A stretch of DNA of 21,468 nt. It comes from Chloroflexota bacterium. GTDB taxonomy: Bacteria > Chloroflexota > Anaerolineae > Anaerolineales > Villigracilaceae. Position numbers and translations under genes: made by a program. Position 1 is the first letter of the stretch, and the number at the start of each line of letters is the position of its first letter. The stretch lies in assembly GCA_021796315.1 (NCBI GenBank), contig JAJYOH010000031.1:1-21468 (forward strand), read 5' to 3'. The notes below the pieces were generated by a model. It did not search any database. It saw only the letters and a list, made by a program, of their open reading frames with translations, and was not told the origin of the DNA. Shown here piece after piece: positions 7,808-16,599 of this stretch.

Positions 7808-8773
7808 TTACTTTATAAAATTCACCAGCACGTTTAGGACTTTTAGATTCATGTTGAAGTCTGTGTCGCTGTGGCTGGTCAATTCCATATCCACGGCGGC
7901 GATGCCTTGCGAAACGGCGTAATCGGCCAGCGTACCGGTGTAAACACAGCCTGTCTCAATCGGTGGATAAGGATAAGTTGTAACTTTGCCAATGGCCTGC
8001 GCCAGCCGCTTGGATGCTTCGTCCCACGGGTCGCCGCCGGGAAAAATTCCCAGTGCAGCCGAATGATAGCTGATCAGCGCTTTGAGTTTGTGCAGCGTGA
8101 TGAATCTCATCAGGATGCGCGTCTCCGGCTCGGAGGCCGGGGCCGTGCCGCTGGTGGTCGGCGTGGTATCGTAACAGCCGGAGCGATCCCAGGCGGCCGA
8201 CCAGTTGACGGGGAAGTTGCGATTTAAATCCACCCCGCGCGAGTTGACGCGTCCATCTGCATCGTGACTGCGCGCATCGCCATCGGGGTTGAGATCGCGC
8301 AGGATGTAAAGCGTCACATCGCTGGAGACGGCCTCGGGATGATCGTTGATGTAAGTTATTAATTGGTCGGCCAGGGCAATTGTATTCCACTCGTAACCAC
8401 CGTGAATACCCGCCACGATCATGACCTGCTTCTCGCCCTGTCCAAAGGTATACACTTCGATCGGACGACCCGAGGCCGAGAACCCGATCACGGTGGATTT
8501 TTGTCCGTGTGTCAGATAGAAGGGAGTCGCCGTGAGTTCAACGATTTGTGTGGAGCGCGGGTTGGGTGTGATGGTCGGCAGATAAAAAGAAGTCGGTGCA
8601 GGCGTGATGGTGGGGTAGGGCGTTCCTTGCGGGTCGGTAAAGGCGGCAGCCTTTGCGGGTTGCTGGTTCAGGTATAAAACCAAAATGGTCAGAAGAGCGG
8701 TGCAGCCGATACCGTTCAAACTCCAGGCGAGAATGACCCAGCCTGTATCTTTTTTCTGACAAGCCGCGCCCAT
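7808..8773 (-). CDS. Membrane-anchored M14-family zinc carboxypeptidase
   Basis: The protein has 321 residues: a short cytoplasmic N-terminus, one membrane segment (~12-35), a Thr/Pro-rich linker (~50-85) and an extracytoplasmic M14 peptidase domain (~92-320). Zinc-site candidates are His124 and Glu128 in GIHGGYEWN and His237 in LISYHSA. Asn184-Arg185 lie in VDLNRNFP, and the catalytic Glu is probably Glu297 in VDMELTSHSD. The spacing HxxxE differs from the canonical HxxE of this family. The expected role is trimming peptides, possibly cell-wall-derived, outside the membrane. The start codon shares a base with the cinA stop (TAATG at 8775-8771), indicating coupled translation. The sequence context gives no substrate. 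Confidence 0.83.
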   Translation of the reverse strand: MGAACQKKDTGWVILAWSLNGIGCTALLTILVLYLNQQPAKAAAFTDPQGTPYPTITPAPTSFYLPTITPNPRSTQIVELTATPFYLTHGQKSTVIGFSASGRPIEVYTFGQGEKQVMIVAGIHGGYEWNTIALADQLITYINDHPEAVSSDVTLYILRDLNPDGDARSHDADGRVNSRGVDLNRNFPVNWSAAWDRSGCYDTTPTTSGTAPASEPETRILMRFITLHKLKALISYHSAALGIFPGGDPWDEASKRLAQAIGKVTTYPYPPIETGCVYTGTLADYAVSQGIAAVDMELTSHSDTDFNMNLKVLNVLVNFIK

Positions 8774-9933
8774 TATGTTGACTCTTGGGCGGCGGTGCGA
8801 AGCATGTTTAGTGCGAGGTTCATTGCCCAGCGCGGCAGGCTGAGCGGCGGACCGCCGTAAGTAACGCGGTGAGTCTTTTCGCCCCCGGGCGTGATGAGGA
8901 TCATTTCTGCGGCGCGTTCATTTGGATAGACGGAAACACCGAGCGCCACGTCGGCTTTGGATTCGGCGCGGGCGGCGCGAACAGTTTCCACAAGGGCGGC
9001 CGGGTCAAGGTCGGGATGAGAGGCGGTGTGCGCGACGATGCGGCTGAGTCTTCCATCCAAACCTGATTCGATTGCGACCAGAGTCCAACCGCGTTTGGCG
9101 ACTGCGTCCAACACAACGTTTTCAAGTTTATCTTCATCCACGCCGAAGACCACGTTACCGAGACGCTCACGAATTGTGTTCTCGATCTCCGCGATCATTT
9201 GATTTGCTTCAGCTTCGTTTTTGGCTTTGGCTGCGATGCGAATGTCCACCACGCCGGTATGTGCGGCCAACCCAACGGTTGGATTGCTGAGGGTTTCAAG
9301 GTCGGCGATCTTCTCATCGATCAGACCTTCGCCGAGTCCCGAACAGTGAAGCAGTCGAATCTTGATGACGCCGCTTAGGTCGAAGCGTTTTTGTAAATAT
9401 GGGATGATGGATTCGTGCAGGATATATTCCATCTCCTTCGGGACGCCGGGCAAAGAGACGACTGCGCCTGCCCTCACCCCCGGCCCCTCCGAAGGGAGGG
9501 GGGAGCTAAACTCGACGATGAAACACGGCGCAGTGCCGACCGGGTTTTTTATTCCCAACGAGCCTTTCGGAACGTAAGCCTGCCGCTTCTGATTCTCGGA
9601 TGGCTTGCGGCCATAACGCGAAATATTTTCCACGACCTGTTCCCACAAGTCTTCACGAAATTCGGTTTCTACGCCTGCGGCCATGGCCACGGCTTCACGC
9701 GTGGGATCATCCACGGTGGGGCCGAGGCCGCCGGTGGTGATGATGATCTCAGCCCGTTTCATCGACTCGCGGATGGTGGCCGCGATGCGTTCGGCGTTAT
9801 CGCCGATGGTGATGGTGCGATAAATGTCCACACCCAGGTCGCGCAGGGTGCGGGCGATGTAGCGAGTGTTGGTATCCACGATCTCGCCCAATAAAATCTC
9901 GGTTCCAATGGTGATGATTTCTGCAGAAGGCAT
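8773..9933 (-). CDS. cinA: CinA-like protein with MoaB-type domain and degenerate C-terminal domain
   Basis: Residues ~1-170 (of 386) form the MoaB/molybdopterin-binding-like domain of CinA: EIITIGTEILLGEIVDTN at the N-terminus and TTGGLGPTVDDPTREA (~66-81), then LPGVPKEME (~161-169). The middle region matches CinA (SGLGEGLIDEKI, ~198-210). The C-terminal domain (~265-386) aligns with the nicotinamide-nucleotide amidase region, but the catalytic AESCTGG is AIESGLDG and the TGIAGP block is absent. Deamidase activity is therefore doubtful. The N-terminal domain of such proteins can hydrolyse ADP-ribose or similar. Residues ~142-155 are an insertion coded by a dispersed DNA repeat. I start at ATG 9933, directly before the conserved motif; the frame extends upstream to 10035 but would overlap the preceding gene. 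It follows the substrate-binding protein by 37 bp. Confidence 0.85.
   Translation of the reverse strand: MPSAEIITIGTEILLGEIVDTNTRYIARTLRDLGVDIYRTITIGDNAERIAATIRESMKRAEIIITTGGLGPTVDDPTREAVAMAAGVETEFREDLWEQVVENISRYGRKPSENQKRQAYVPKGSLGIKNPVGTAPCFIVEFSSPLPSEGPGVRAGAVVSLPGVPKEMEYILHESIIPYLQKRFDLSGVIKIRLLHCSGLGEGLIDEKIADLETLSNPTVGLAAHTGVVDIRIAAKAKNEAEANQMIAEIENTIRERLGNVVFGVDEDKLENVVLDAVAKRGWTLVAIESGLDGRLSRIVAHTASHPDLDPAALVETVRAARAESKADVALGVSVYPNERAAEMILITPGGEKTHRVTYGGPPLSLPRWAMNLALNMLRTAAQEST
9471..9505. repeat. ccctcacccc-type dispersed repeat inserted in frame within cinA
   Basis: The segment begins CCCTCACCCCCGGCCCCT and contains a hairpin, CCCCTCC (9484-9490) against GGAGGGG (9495-9501). This looks like the common G+C-rich intergenic element of many environmental bacteria. 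It is 35 bp long and, with flanking bases, keeps the cinA frame, adding about 14 residues (SSPLPSEGPGVRAG) at a loop of the MoaB-type domain. Confidence 0.65.
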
Positions 9934-9970
9934 TTTTTCCACTATTTGTAAACGGTTTAAGGGTTGATGT

Positions 9971-11149
9971 TTATGGGTAGATGGGCTTGAACTGGTTGTT
10001 GACAACCTGGAATATTTCAATGTTGGGTTCGGCACAGTCGCCCACAGCGGAGCAGGTCAACGGACCACTCAGTCCCTTGATGTTGTGCATTCCGTACAAT
10101 GCGTCACGCAGCTTCTGGCGTTGAATGTAAAGCTTGTCTCCGACCACCACCGCCGATTGCTGCATGGCGTAAAAAAGCATGTTGGCCGCATCGTAAGCCT
10201 GCAGGTGATAGGGAGCATTTGGCTCCTCGCCAAATTTGGCTTTGTATTTCGCAACAAAGGTCTGCGATTCTTGAACAGGTGCGGGGCCTGACAGGTACAT
10301 TCCGGCTGATGCAGGCTGGGACTGTATGATGAAATCCGTACTCAGCAGGCCGTCTGAACTGATCAGGGCCACGTTGCCCAATCCTGCATCAGAGACTGCC
10401 CTGGTGATTGCGACCCCGTCTTTGGTGTATACCGGATAATAAAGCACATCCGGATTAAGGTTCGCAGCATTTTTCAAAAGTGTTGGGATATCCTGGCCGC
10501 TTAGATCAATTTGCTGGATGCAATTGCCTCCAATTTGGTTGAAACTATCGCAGGCGGCTTGTTGCAATTGTTTTGGATAAGCGGTGCCATCATGGAAGGT
10601 AATCATCCGGCGCAATCCGAGCACTGTATAGGCGAACTCTGCCACGGCTTTGCCTTGCGCTTTATCGTTATAGATCGAGCGGAAAAAACCCGCCTGATGT
10701 TGTGCCGGGTCGGTCAATGAGGGCGCCGTACTGGAAGGGGAGATCATCACGAACCCGGCATCGCTTAGAATTTTCACGGCGCCAACGCTTGCGCTGGAAC
10801 ACGTAGCGCCGATCACGCCGATGATATTTGTATCGGCAGTCAGTTTCCTGGCTGCGTCGGCGCCTCCTTGCTCCGAGCATTGATCGTCTTCCTGAACCAG
10901 TTCGATGGAATGTCCAAGCACACTACCTATATCGTCAATTGCAATTTGAATGCCGCGCAGCGAATCGATGCCGTAAGCCTGGTTGGGCCCACTCATGGTT
11001 AGTAAAGTGGCAACTTTCAAGCTCTCACCCGTACCAACTGCCACACATCCAAGTGGATCGGTGCATTTGTAAGCCGTCATCCCGCCGCCACATGCCGAAA
11101 AAAGAATACTGGTGATCAACAACAAAGCAAATAAGGGAAGTCGTTTCAT
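9971..11149 (-). CDS. Branched-chain amino acid-type ABC transporter substrate-binding lipoprotein (second copy)
   Basis: A 392-residue LivJ/LivK-type (type I periplasmic-fold, Peripla_BP_6) binding protein. It has an N-terminal lipoprotein signal with cysteine at residue 20 (ILFSACGGG), so the mature protein should be lipid-anchored outside the membrane. Family blocks are LTMSGPNQAYGIDSLRGIQ, GVIGATCSSA (~111-120), VMISPSSTAPSLT and a C-terminal AYDAANMLFYAM. It has many cysteines, several in close pairs (YKCTDPLGC, LTCSAVGDC), which suggests disulfides. ATG 11149 has AAGGAGAG about 7 nt upstream, a strong site. It lies 15 bp after the oxidase and presumably shares the upstream LivHMGF channel. 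The ligand cannot be read from sequence. Confidence 0.9.
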   Translation of the reverse strand: MKRLPLFALLLITSILFSACGGGMTAYKCTDPLGCVAVGTGESLKVATLLTMSGPNQAYGIDSLRGIQIAIDDIGSVLGHSIELVQEDDQCSEQGGADAARKLTADTNIIGVIGATCSSASVGAVKILSDAGFVMISPSSTAPSLTDPAQHQAGFFRSIYNDKAQGKAVAEFAYTVLGLRRMITFHDGTAYPKQLQQAACDSFNQIGGNCIQQIDLSGQDIPTLLKNAANLNPDVLYYPVYTKDGVAITRAVSDAGLGNVALISSDGLLSTDFIIQSQPASAGMYLSGPAPVQESQTFVAKYKAKFGEEPNAPYHLQAYDAANMLFYAMQQSAVVVGDKLYIQRQKLRDALYGMHNIKGLSGPLTCSAVGDCAEPNIEIFQVVNNQFKPIYP

Positions 11150-11164
11150 ATTCTCTCCTTGAAA

Positions 11165-12316
11165 TTAAACCACATTGTACTCTTGATTTAATTGTCCTTT
11201 GAAACGCTCGAGATTTAGCATTGAAACGTCAACACTTGAGAATTTGCCATCCAAAATATATTCCGCCATCAACTTGCCCGAAATCGGGCCGTGCATAAAA
11301 CCATGCCCCGAAAAACCTGCCACCACCAGAAAACCATCCACAGGCGTGCGCCCGAAGATCGGGTGCGCATCAGGCGTCACTTCATAAAGCCCGGCCCAGT
11401 GCGATGCCCTGCCTGCTTTTTCGATCAGCGGCATTCGTGTGATGGCAGCCTCGAGATTGATCAATTCAAAATCTTCGTCCACGTTTTGATCGAAGCCGGG
11501 CCTTTCATCTGGATTGCTCATTCCAACCAAAAGACCCTCGCCTTCGCGATGGAAATATAGTGATTGCGAAAAATCGATCACGAACGGGAAATCGGATGGA
11601 ACTTCGGGCAGGGGAGTGGTGGTGAACATTTGTCGGCGGATGGGTTGGACTGGGATGTGGACTCCGGCCATTCGTCCGATCTGAGCCGACCAGGGTCCGG
11701 CCGCGTTCACGACCAGCCGCGTCTCGATCGGACCGTGAGCGGTCTCCACGCCCGCCACTTTATCCCCGCTGATTCGAATCCCGTTAACTGCCGCGTTGTT
11801 GACGGCTTTGACGCCCATGCGCTGCGCGGCGCTGACGTATCCCATCACGACACTGTTCGGGTCGACCAGTCCATCCTGCTGGTTGAATGAGCCGCCCAGC
11901 GCGTCTTTTAAACTCATCAGCGGCAAACGTCTGCGAACTTCATCCCCGCTCAGCCATTCGGTTTTTGCGCCAAGCTTATTCTGGAGGCTGACATTTTGTT
12001 TGAACTCAGCGACATCTTTTTCCTGTGTGAGAACAAAAAGATAACCGCATTTGCGGTAGTTCACATCCTGGCCGGTCTCGTCTTTGAAACGTTCGATCAT
12101 GGGCAGGCTGGCAAGCGAAAGCCGGATGTTGATCTCGGCGCCGAACTGATAACGCACTCCGCCCGCACAACGCCCGGTGGCTCCCTGCCCAAAGAGTTCA
12201 TCGCGTTCGAGTAATACAATGTTTTTCACGCCGCGCATGGCGAGATGATAAGCCGTGCTGGCTCCCATCACGCCGCCGCCGATGATGACGATATCTGCTT
12301 TAGAAGGAATTTCCAT
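11165..12316 (-). CDS. FAD-dependent amino acid oxidase (DAO family, sarcosine oxidase beta-like)
   Basis: A 383-residue cytoplasmic flavoprotein of the DAO family. A Rossmann dinucleotide-binding motif, VIIGGGVMGASTAYHLA, is at ~10-26 and Glu37 ends the second strand. The C-terminal GLYEVTPDAHPIFG and VVAGFSGHGFMHGP blocks are characteristic of sarcosine, dimethylglycine and proline oxidase/dehydrogenase beta subunits. The expected reaction is oxidative removal of an amine or N-methyl group from a small amino acid. Its position between the transporter ATPase livF and the second binding protein suggests the imported substrate is oxidised by it. No alpha, gamma or delta sarcosine-oxidase subunits are present, so a single-subunit form is likely. 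Substrate and electron acceptor are unknown. Confidence 0.85.
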   Translation of the reverse strand: MEIPSKADIVIIGGGVMGASTAYHLAMRGVKNIVLLERDELFGQGATGRCAGGVRYQFGAEINIRLSLASLPMIERFKDETGQDVNYRKCGYLFVLTQEKDVAEFKQNVSLQNKLGAKTEWLSGDEVRRRLPLMSLKDALGGSFNQQDGLVDPNSVVMGYVSAAQRMGVKAVNNAAVNGIRISGDKVAGVETAHGPIETRLVVNAAGPWSAQIGRMAGVHIPVQPIRRQMFTTTPLPEVPSDFPFVIDFSQSLYFHREGEGLLVGMSNPDERPGFDQNVDEDFELINLEAAITRMPLIEKAGRASHWAGLYEVTPDAHPIFGRTPVDGFLVVAGFSGHGFMHGPISGKLMAEYILDGKFSSVDVSMLNLERFKGQLNQEYNVV

Positions 12317-12332
12317 TTGGCTCTTTTGTAAA

Positions 12333-12362
12333 GAGACCCGTTTTCATGTGAAAACGGGTCTC
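12333..12362 (-). terminator. Intercistronic hairpin between livF and the oxidase gene
   Basis: GAGACCCGTTTTC (12333-12345) and GAAAACGGGTCTC (12350-12362) are exact complements with a 4-nt loop. On the minus strand it is followed only by a short T run (TTTA), so it may be a partial terminator or an mRNA-stabilising hairpin that lowers oxidase and second-binding-protein expression relative to livF. Confidence 0.6.
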
Positions 12363-12387
12363 GGTGTTGAAAAGTTGTTTCTTTGGT

Positions 12388-13095
12388 TTACTCAATCCCC
12401 AGATACGATTTACGCACCATTTCGTTATTCTTCAAGTTGGTGCCGGTATCTGTAAGGATGATTTCGCCGGTCTGAATCACATAGCCGCGATTGGCAATCG
12501 AAAGCGCCATCAAGGCGTTCTGCTCCACTAATAGGATCGTGGTGCCTTCCTTGTTGATGTTTTGAATGATATCGAAGATCAACTCGACCAGAAGCGGGGA
12601 TAGTCCCATCGAGGGTTCGTCCAGCAAGAGGATGCGTGGACGAGCCATCAAGGCGCGTCCCATCGCAAGCATCTGTTGTTCGCCGCCGGAGAGTGTGCCG
12701 CCTTTTTGGCCGATGCGCTCCTTCAGCCGCGGGAAAAGTGAAAAGACATGCTCCATGTCATGATCCATGCCTGTCTTGTCTTTTCTTGCGTACGCGCCCA
12801 TTTCAAGGTTCTCTTGCACGGTCATACGCGGAAAGATCAAACGGCCTTCGGGACTTTGTGCCACGCCTCGCATGGCAACCTCGTGCGGTGGAAGTTTTTC
12901 CAGCGCTTCGCCTTCCAACAAGACGGTGCCTGAGCGAGGACGATTAATTCCTTGAATGGTGCGCAGGGTGGTGCTTTTTCCCGCGCCGTTCGAGCCAATC
13001 AGGGATACGATTTCACCCTTTTCGACCCTGAGTGATATTCCTTTCAAGGCATGGATGTTGCCGTAGTAAGTGTGAACATCTTTAAGTTCAAGCAT
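12388..13095 (-). CDS. livF: Branched-chain amino acid ABC transporter ATP-binding protein LivF
   Basis: This 235-residue ATPase powers the LivHM permease at the inner face of the membrane. Walker A is GSNGAGKST (34-42), the Q-loop region is GVAQSPEGRLIFPRMTV with the SPEGR typical of LivF, the signature is LSGGEQQ (135-141), Walker B is ILLLDE (155-160) and the switch region is LLVEQN. I start at ATG 13095, with AGGA about 8 nt upstream. The in-frame ATG at 13149 would overlap livG by 38 bp and adds residues not seen in the family. It lies 16 bp after livG. Confidence 0.93.
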   Translation of the reverse strand: MLELKDVHTYYGNIHALKGISLRVEKGEIVSLIGSNGAGKSTTLRTIQGINRPRSGTVLLEGEALEKLPPHEVAMRGVAQSPEGRLIFPRMTVQENLEMGAYARKDKTGMDHDMEHVFSLFPRLKERIGQKGGTLSGGEQQMLAMGRALMARPRILLLDEPSMGLSPLLVELIFDIIQNINKEGTTILLVEQNALMALSIANRGYVIQTGEIILTDTGTNLKNNEMVRKSYLGIE

Positions 13096-13111
13096 AATAT
13101 TCTTCCTGCCT

Positions 13112-13888
13112 TTACTTGGTGACAGTTCCCTTGCCGAGATAGGCTTCAATCACCCGCTGATTTTTCTGGACTTCAGCCGGAACGCCCTCTGCGATTTTTT
13201 CTCCGTAATCCAATACGGAAACGCGATCTGAAATTCCCATTACCACCTTCATGTGATGCTCGATCAGCAAAATGGTCAGGTTTAATTCTTTTCGAAGGCG
13301 TTGAATGAAATTGGTCAGGTCAATGGTTTCATTGGGATTCATGCCAGCGGTTGGTTCATCCAAAAGCAACATCTTTGGCTCTGTGGCCAGTGCGCGCGCA
13401 ATTTCAAGTCGGCGCTGGAGACCGTAAGGGAGGTTTTTGGCTGTCACCTCTGCATCGGTGCGTTTAAGACCGACGAATTCCAATAGGTCGAGTGCTTTGG
13501 CTCGCGCATTTGCTTCTTCCTTCATTGTGGCCGGGTCACGAACGATCTGACCGATCAAGTTTGAATGCAAACGTACGTGTTCTCCGACCAGCACATTATC
13601 TATTGCGCTCATGTTGGCAAATAAGCGGATATTTTGGAATGTGCGTGCGATTCCCAGTGCCGTGATCTGGAATGGTTTAAGCTTTGTAATGTCATGACCG
13701 TCAAAAGTCATTTCGCCGCTGGATACCGGATAGATACCGGTCATCGAATTGAAGAAGGTGGTTTTTCCAGCGCCATTGGGTCCAATTAGGCCGGCGATCA
13801 TCCCTTTTTCAAGAGTGAAATCAATACTGTTGACAGCGGTAAGTCCGCCGAATGTCTTGGTAACTTTACGGGCTTCAAAAAGGCTCAC
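13112..13888 (-). CDS. livG: Branched-chain amino acid ABC transporter ATP-binding protein LivG
   Basis: A 258-residue ABC ATPase partnering LivF. Walker A is GPNGAGKTT (36-44), the signature LPYGLQRRLEIARAL (~153-167) is the LivG variant of LSGGQ, Walker B is MLLLDEPTAGMNP (173-185) and the switch His is in LIEHHM. The start is GTG at 13888, preceded by AGGAGAC about 8 nt upstream. The livM stop is 9 bp away, so these genes are tightly co-transcribed. The length agrees with LivG proteins. Confidence 0.93.
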   Translation of the reverse strand: MSLFEARKVTKTFGGLTAVNSIDFTLEKGMIAGLIGPNGAGKTTFFNSMTGIYPVSSGEMTFDGHDITKLKPFQITALGIARTFQNIRLFANMSAIDNVLVGEHVRLHSNLIGQIVRDPATMKEEANARAKALDLLEFVGLKRTDAEVTAKNLPYGLQRRLEIARALATEPKMLLLDEPTAGMNPNETIDLTNFIQRLRKELNLTILLIEHHMKVVMGISDRVSVLDYGEKIAEGVPAEVQKNQRVIEAYLGKGTVTK

Positions 13889-13897
13889 GGCTGTCTC

Positions 13898-15457
13898 CTA
13901 ACTCTTCTTTGACTCAGCAAGGTTGGGTGCTTCTTCTGCAGCGTGCATTTCCTGGCGGACTTGCGTGCTGGGAACCAACCCTTCCGGGCGAACGGCCATC
14001 ATGATGACCAGCGTCAGGCCAAATAGAAGATAGCGGTACAGAATTGGATTAGCATTTTGCGCTACAGCAGCCTGCAAAGTAGGGTTGGATGCCAAGGCTG
14101 GCAATACAGTGTGGTTGAGCAACCCACTGAGGAAATCCTTAAGGGCCGGCAGGAAGAGGCGATCGGCAGTCAAAAGTACCAAACCGCCCACGATCACACC
14201 GTATATGTTCCCCATGCCGCCTAGAATCACGGTACAAAGAATAAGGATCGATGCACTGAAGTCGAAGACGCTTGGAAAGATACCGGAAATATATGCCGCG
14301 TAAAATGCTCCTGCAAAACCAGAAAAAGTTGCGCCCATTGAAAAGGCCAGAAGCTTTGTGCGGACCGGATCGATCCCCATTTGAGATGCCGCCAACTCAT
14401 CTTCCCGGATTGCCATCCATGCACGACCGAGGCGGCTGGCATGCAGGCGATTGATCAGGAAAATAGACAGTAATATGATCGCGATGATCAGGAAATACCA
14501 CGGGATGGGCTGAGCATTGGTGAACTGTCCAATGAAAGGCAAGTAGGGGCGGCCAATTGGGTTGATGCCCCTCTCTCCGGCCGTCAGGTCAAAATGGGAC
14601 ATCAACGTAACACATGCCATGGTAGATTGCCCACCAAATAGGCGGGTGATGCCGGGAATTATCCAGCAGGTGAGTGGATCCTGGATGGTTACATCAATCA
14701 AGTTACGGAACACGACTGGGATGATTTCGCCGAACCCTAGAGTCACAATAGCTAGATAGTCACCGCGTAAACGCAAGGTCGGAGCGCCAAGAATTAAGCC
14801 AAATATAGCGGCTACTCCTGCAGCTATCCAAATTACCAGCCAAAAGTTCATGTAAATGTTATGTTGCGGTGATGAGAGAATACCAGTGGTGTAGGCGCCG
14901 ATGGCGAAAAAAGCGGCATACCCAAGGTCAAGCAGACCGGCATATCCCACTACAATATTCAGTCCCATGCCGAGGATTACAAAGATTAGTGCGAAGATAA
15001 CCTGGGCCACCCAGTTCAACCTGGTGAAACTATCCATGAAAGGAAACCCAATAACAACCACTGCCAACATGATCAGCCTGCCAGTGCGTTCTTGCTTTTC
15101 GGACAAGCCATGAAGGGCAGCGGTAATTAGAGCAAATGCGATACCGCCAAGCACTCCCAAAAGATTAGCAGGAACAACCACGTTGGAATCCGCCGGGAGA
15201 TGGCCGATGGCTGGCTCAACCACGGAATTCTGTAGGAGGCTCAAAACCAAAAGAATTGCACCTGATGTCGCTGCAGCCGGAAGAGCTCGCATGGCCGTCT
15301 GATAGGGGGATTCTCTTTTAAGACGGCCGCTGAGTGACAATCCAAGTCCAATACCCATCAGAATGCCTATGATGGCCACTGACCAGCCTCCAAAAATGAA
15401 GGCCAATAAGCCTCCAGTGATGCCGAAAGTAATACCTGATTTTAGGTTCTGTTGCAT
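13898..15457 (-). CDS. livM: Branched-chain amino acid ABC transporter permease LivM
   Basis: This membrane-embedded permease is 519 residues from ATG 15457, chosen because AAAGGTG stands just before it. A GTG at 15481 would overlap livH. The core begins about residue 150 with VIFALIFVILGMGLNIVVGY then AGLLDLGYAAFFAIGAY, and contains the EAA-like ATP-subunit contact region (ASRLGRAWMAIREDELAAS). The ~150-residue N-terminal part adds several hydrophobic segments, longer than in the E. coli protein. A soluble loop between core segments (containing ERGINPIGRP) is also long. The protein ends in a hydrophilic tail. It forms the translocation path with LivH. Confidence 0.92.
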   Translation of the reverse strand: MQQNLKSGITFGITGGLLAFIFGGWSVAIIGILMGIGLGLSLSGRLKRESPYQTAMRALPAAATSGAILLVLSLLQNSVVEPAIGHLPADSNVVVPANLLGVLGGIAFALITAALHGLSEKQERTGRLIMLAVVVIGFPFMDSFTRLNWVAQVIFALIFVILGMGLNIVVGYAGLLDLGYAAFFAIGAYTTGILSSPQHNIYMNFWLVIWIAAGVAAIFGLILGAPTLRLRGDYLAIVTLGFGEIIPVVFRNLIDVTIQDPLTCWIIPGITRLFGGQSTMACVTLMSHFDLTAGERGINPIGRPYLPFIGQFTNAQPIPWYFLIIAIILLSIFLINRLHASRLGRAWMAIREDELAASQMGIDPVRTKLLAFSMGATFSGFAGAFYAAYISGIFPSVFDFSASILILCTVILGGMGNIYGVIVGGLVLLTADRLFLPALKDFLSGLLNHTVLPALASNPTLQAAVAQNANPILYRYLLFGLTLVIMMAVRPEGLVPSTQVRQEMHAAEEAPNLAESKKS

Positions 15458-15467
15458 GGGAACACCT

Positions 15468-16571
15468 TTATGCTTTCTCACCTACCTGCTCGCCGAGCAG
15501 GCCGGTTGGGCGCAGAACCAGAATTAGCACGAGGACTGCAAAGACCCAAGCTTCAGTCCAACGAGCATTCAAATAACCATCACTGAATGAAGCCAGAAGA
15601 CCGATTAAGAATCCGCCCAACATCGCACCCCTGATATTTCCAATGCCTCCAAGAACGGCAGATGTAAACGCAAACAGGCCGGCGCGGAAGCCCATGAACC
15701 ACCAGGCTGTGCCATTGTATAAGCCCGCCATGAGACCGGCGGCTCCTGCCAAGCCTCCACCGATCAGAAATGTGGCTGTGATAACCTTATCAATATCGAT
15801 CCCCATCATTTTAGCCGCATCCCGGTTTTGGGCAGTTGCTCGCATGGCTTTGCCAAGGGACGTCCGCTGAATGAACAGATTCAGCGCGATCATCAAGAGA
15901 CCGGCCAAAACGATAACCAGCACATCTTTAACGGTGAGTCGCAAACCAAGCCCGCTGAATGCAAGTAAATTGACATGTCCCTGAAACAGTCTACTGAGCA
16001 GATCTGGGAAATCCTTCTGTGAAGCGCCGCCTGTTGTGCCAAAGGATGGTACCAACCAGGCCTGTGAAGCCCATATCAATCCCAGGTTTTCTATTATGAA
16101 AGACATGCCAATGGCAGAAATGAGCGGCGCAAGGCGCGGTGCATTGCGTAATCGTCGATAAGCAAGTCGTTCAATTGTCGCATTAACTGCTGCACAAAAG
16201 ACAATGGAGACAACAAGGGCGAGTGCTATTCCCCAAATAATATGAACCGGGTCCGTTGTAGTAAGCGTCCCGGTAAGGGATAAAACAGTCAGGGAGGAAA
16301 AAACCCCGAACATATATACATCACCATGCGCAAAATTGATCAACTCGATGATGCCATACACCATCGTATATCCAAGAGCGATAATAGCAACAATAGCGCC
16401 ATTGGCGATACCGACAATCAGAAATTGAATTAACTGACCCGGCTGAGCCTGAATTGTTTTGGCAATATTTGGTACGTCAAATCCGGCAATTGGTCCAAGT
16501 AGGAATGCGATATATAGCCCAAGGGCCGTGAAGAGAATTCGTGTCAGAATGGTTTTAATCTTCGTTGACAT
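15468..16571 (-). CDS. livH: Branched-chain amino acid ABC transporter permease LivH
   Basis: A 367-residue multi-pass inner-membrane permease. It contains the family block LGYTMVYGIIELINFAHGD (66-84), an IERLAYRRLRNAPRLAPLIS loop and RATAQNRDAAKMMGID, the cytoplasmic ATPase-contact helix, followed by FLIGGGLAGAAGLM. ATG 16571 is selected because TAGGAGC lies 5 nt before it; the frame runs open to 16622 but through the terminator hairpin. It lies 10 bp from livM. The N-terminal ~45 residues form an extra membrane segment with a loop. Confidence 0.93.
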   Translation of the reverse strand: MSTKIKTILTRILFTALGLYIAFLLGPIAGFDVPNIAKTIQAQPGQLIQFLIVGIANGAIVAIIALGYTMVYGIIELINFAHGDVYMFGVFSSLTVLSLTGTLTTTDPVHIIWGIALALVVSIVFCAAVNATIERLAYRRLRNAPRLAPLISAIGMSFIIENLGLIWASQAWLVPSFGTTGGASQKDFPDLLSRLFQGHVNLLAFSGLGLRLTVKDVLVIVLAGLLMIALNLFIQRTSLGKAMRATAQNRDAAKMMGIDIDKVITATFLIGGGLAGAAGLMAGLYNGTAWWFMGFRAGLFAFTSAVLGGIGNIRGAMLGGFLIGLLASFSDGYLNARWTEAWVFAVLVLILVLRPTGLLGEQVGEKA

Positions 16572-16599
16572 TTTGCTCCTAATATTTTTCTGCCTTAAG

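Noticed and set aside
8773..10035. Longer CinA start at 10035
   Set aside because: The extra 34 residues are Ser/Thr-rich, non-conserved, and overlap the end of the preceding gene; the family motif begins right after ATG 9933.
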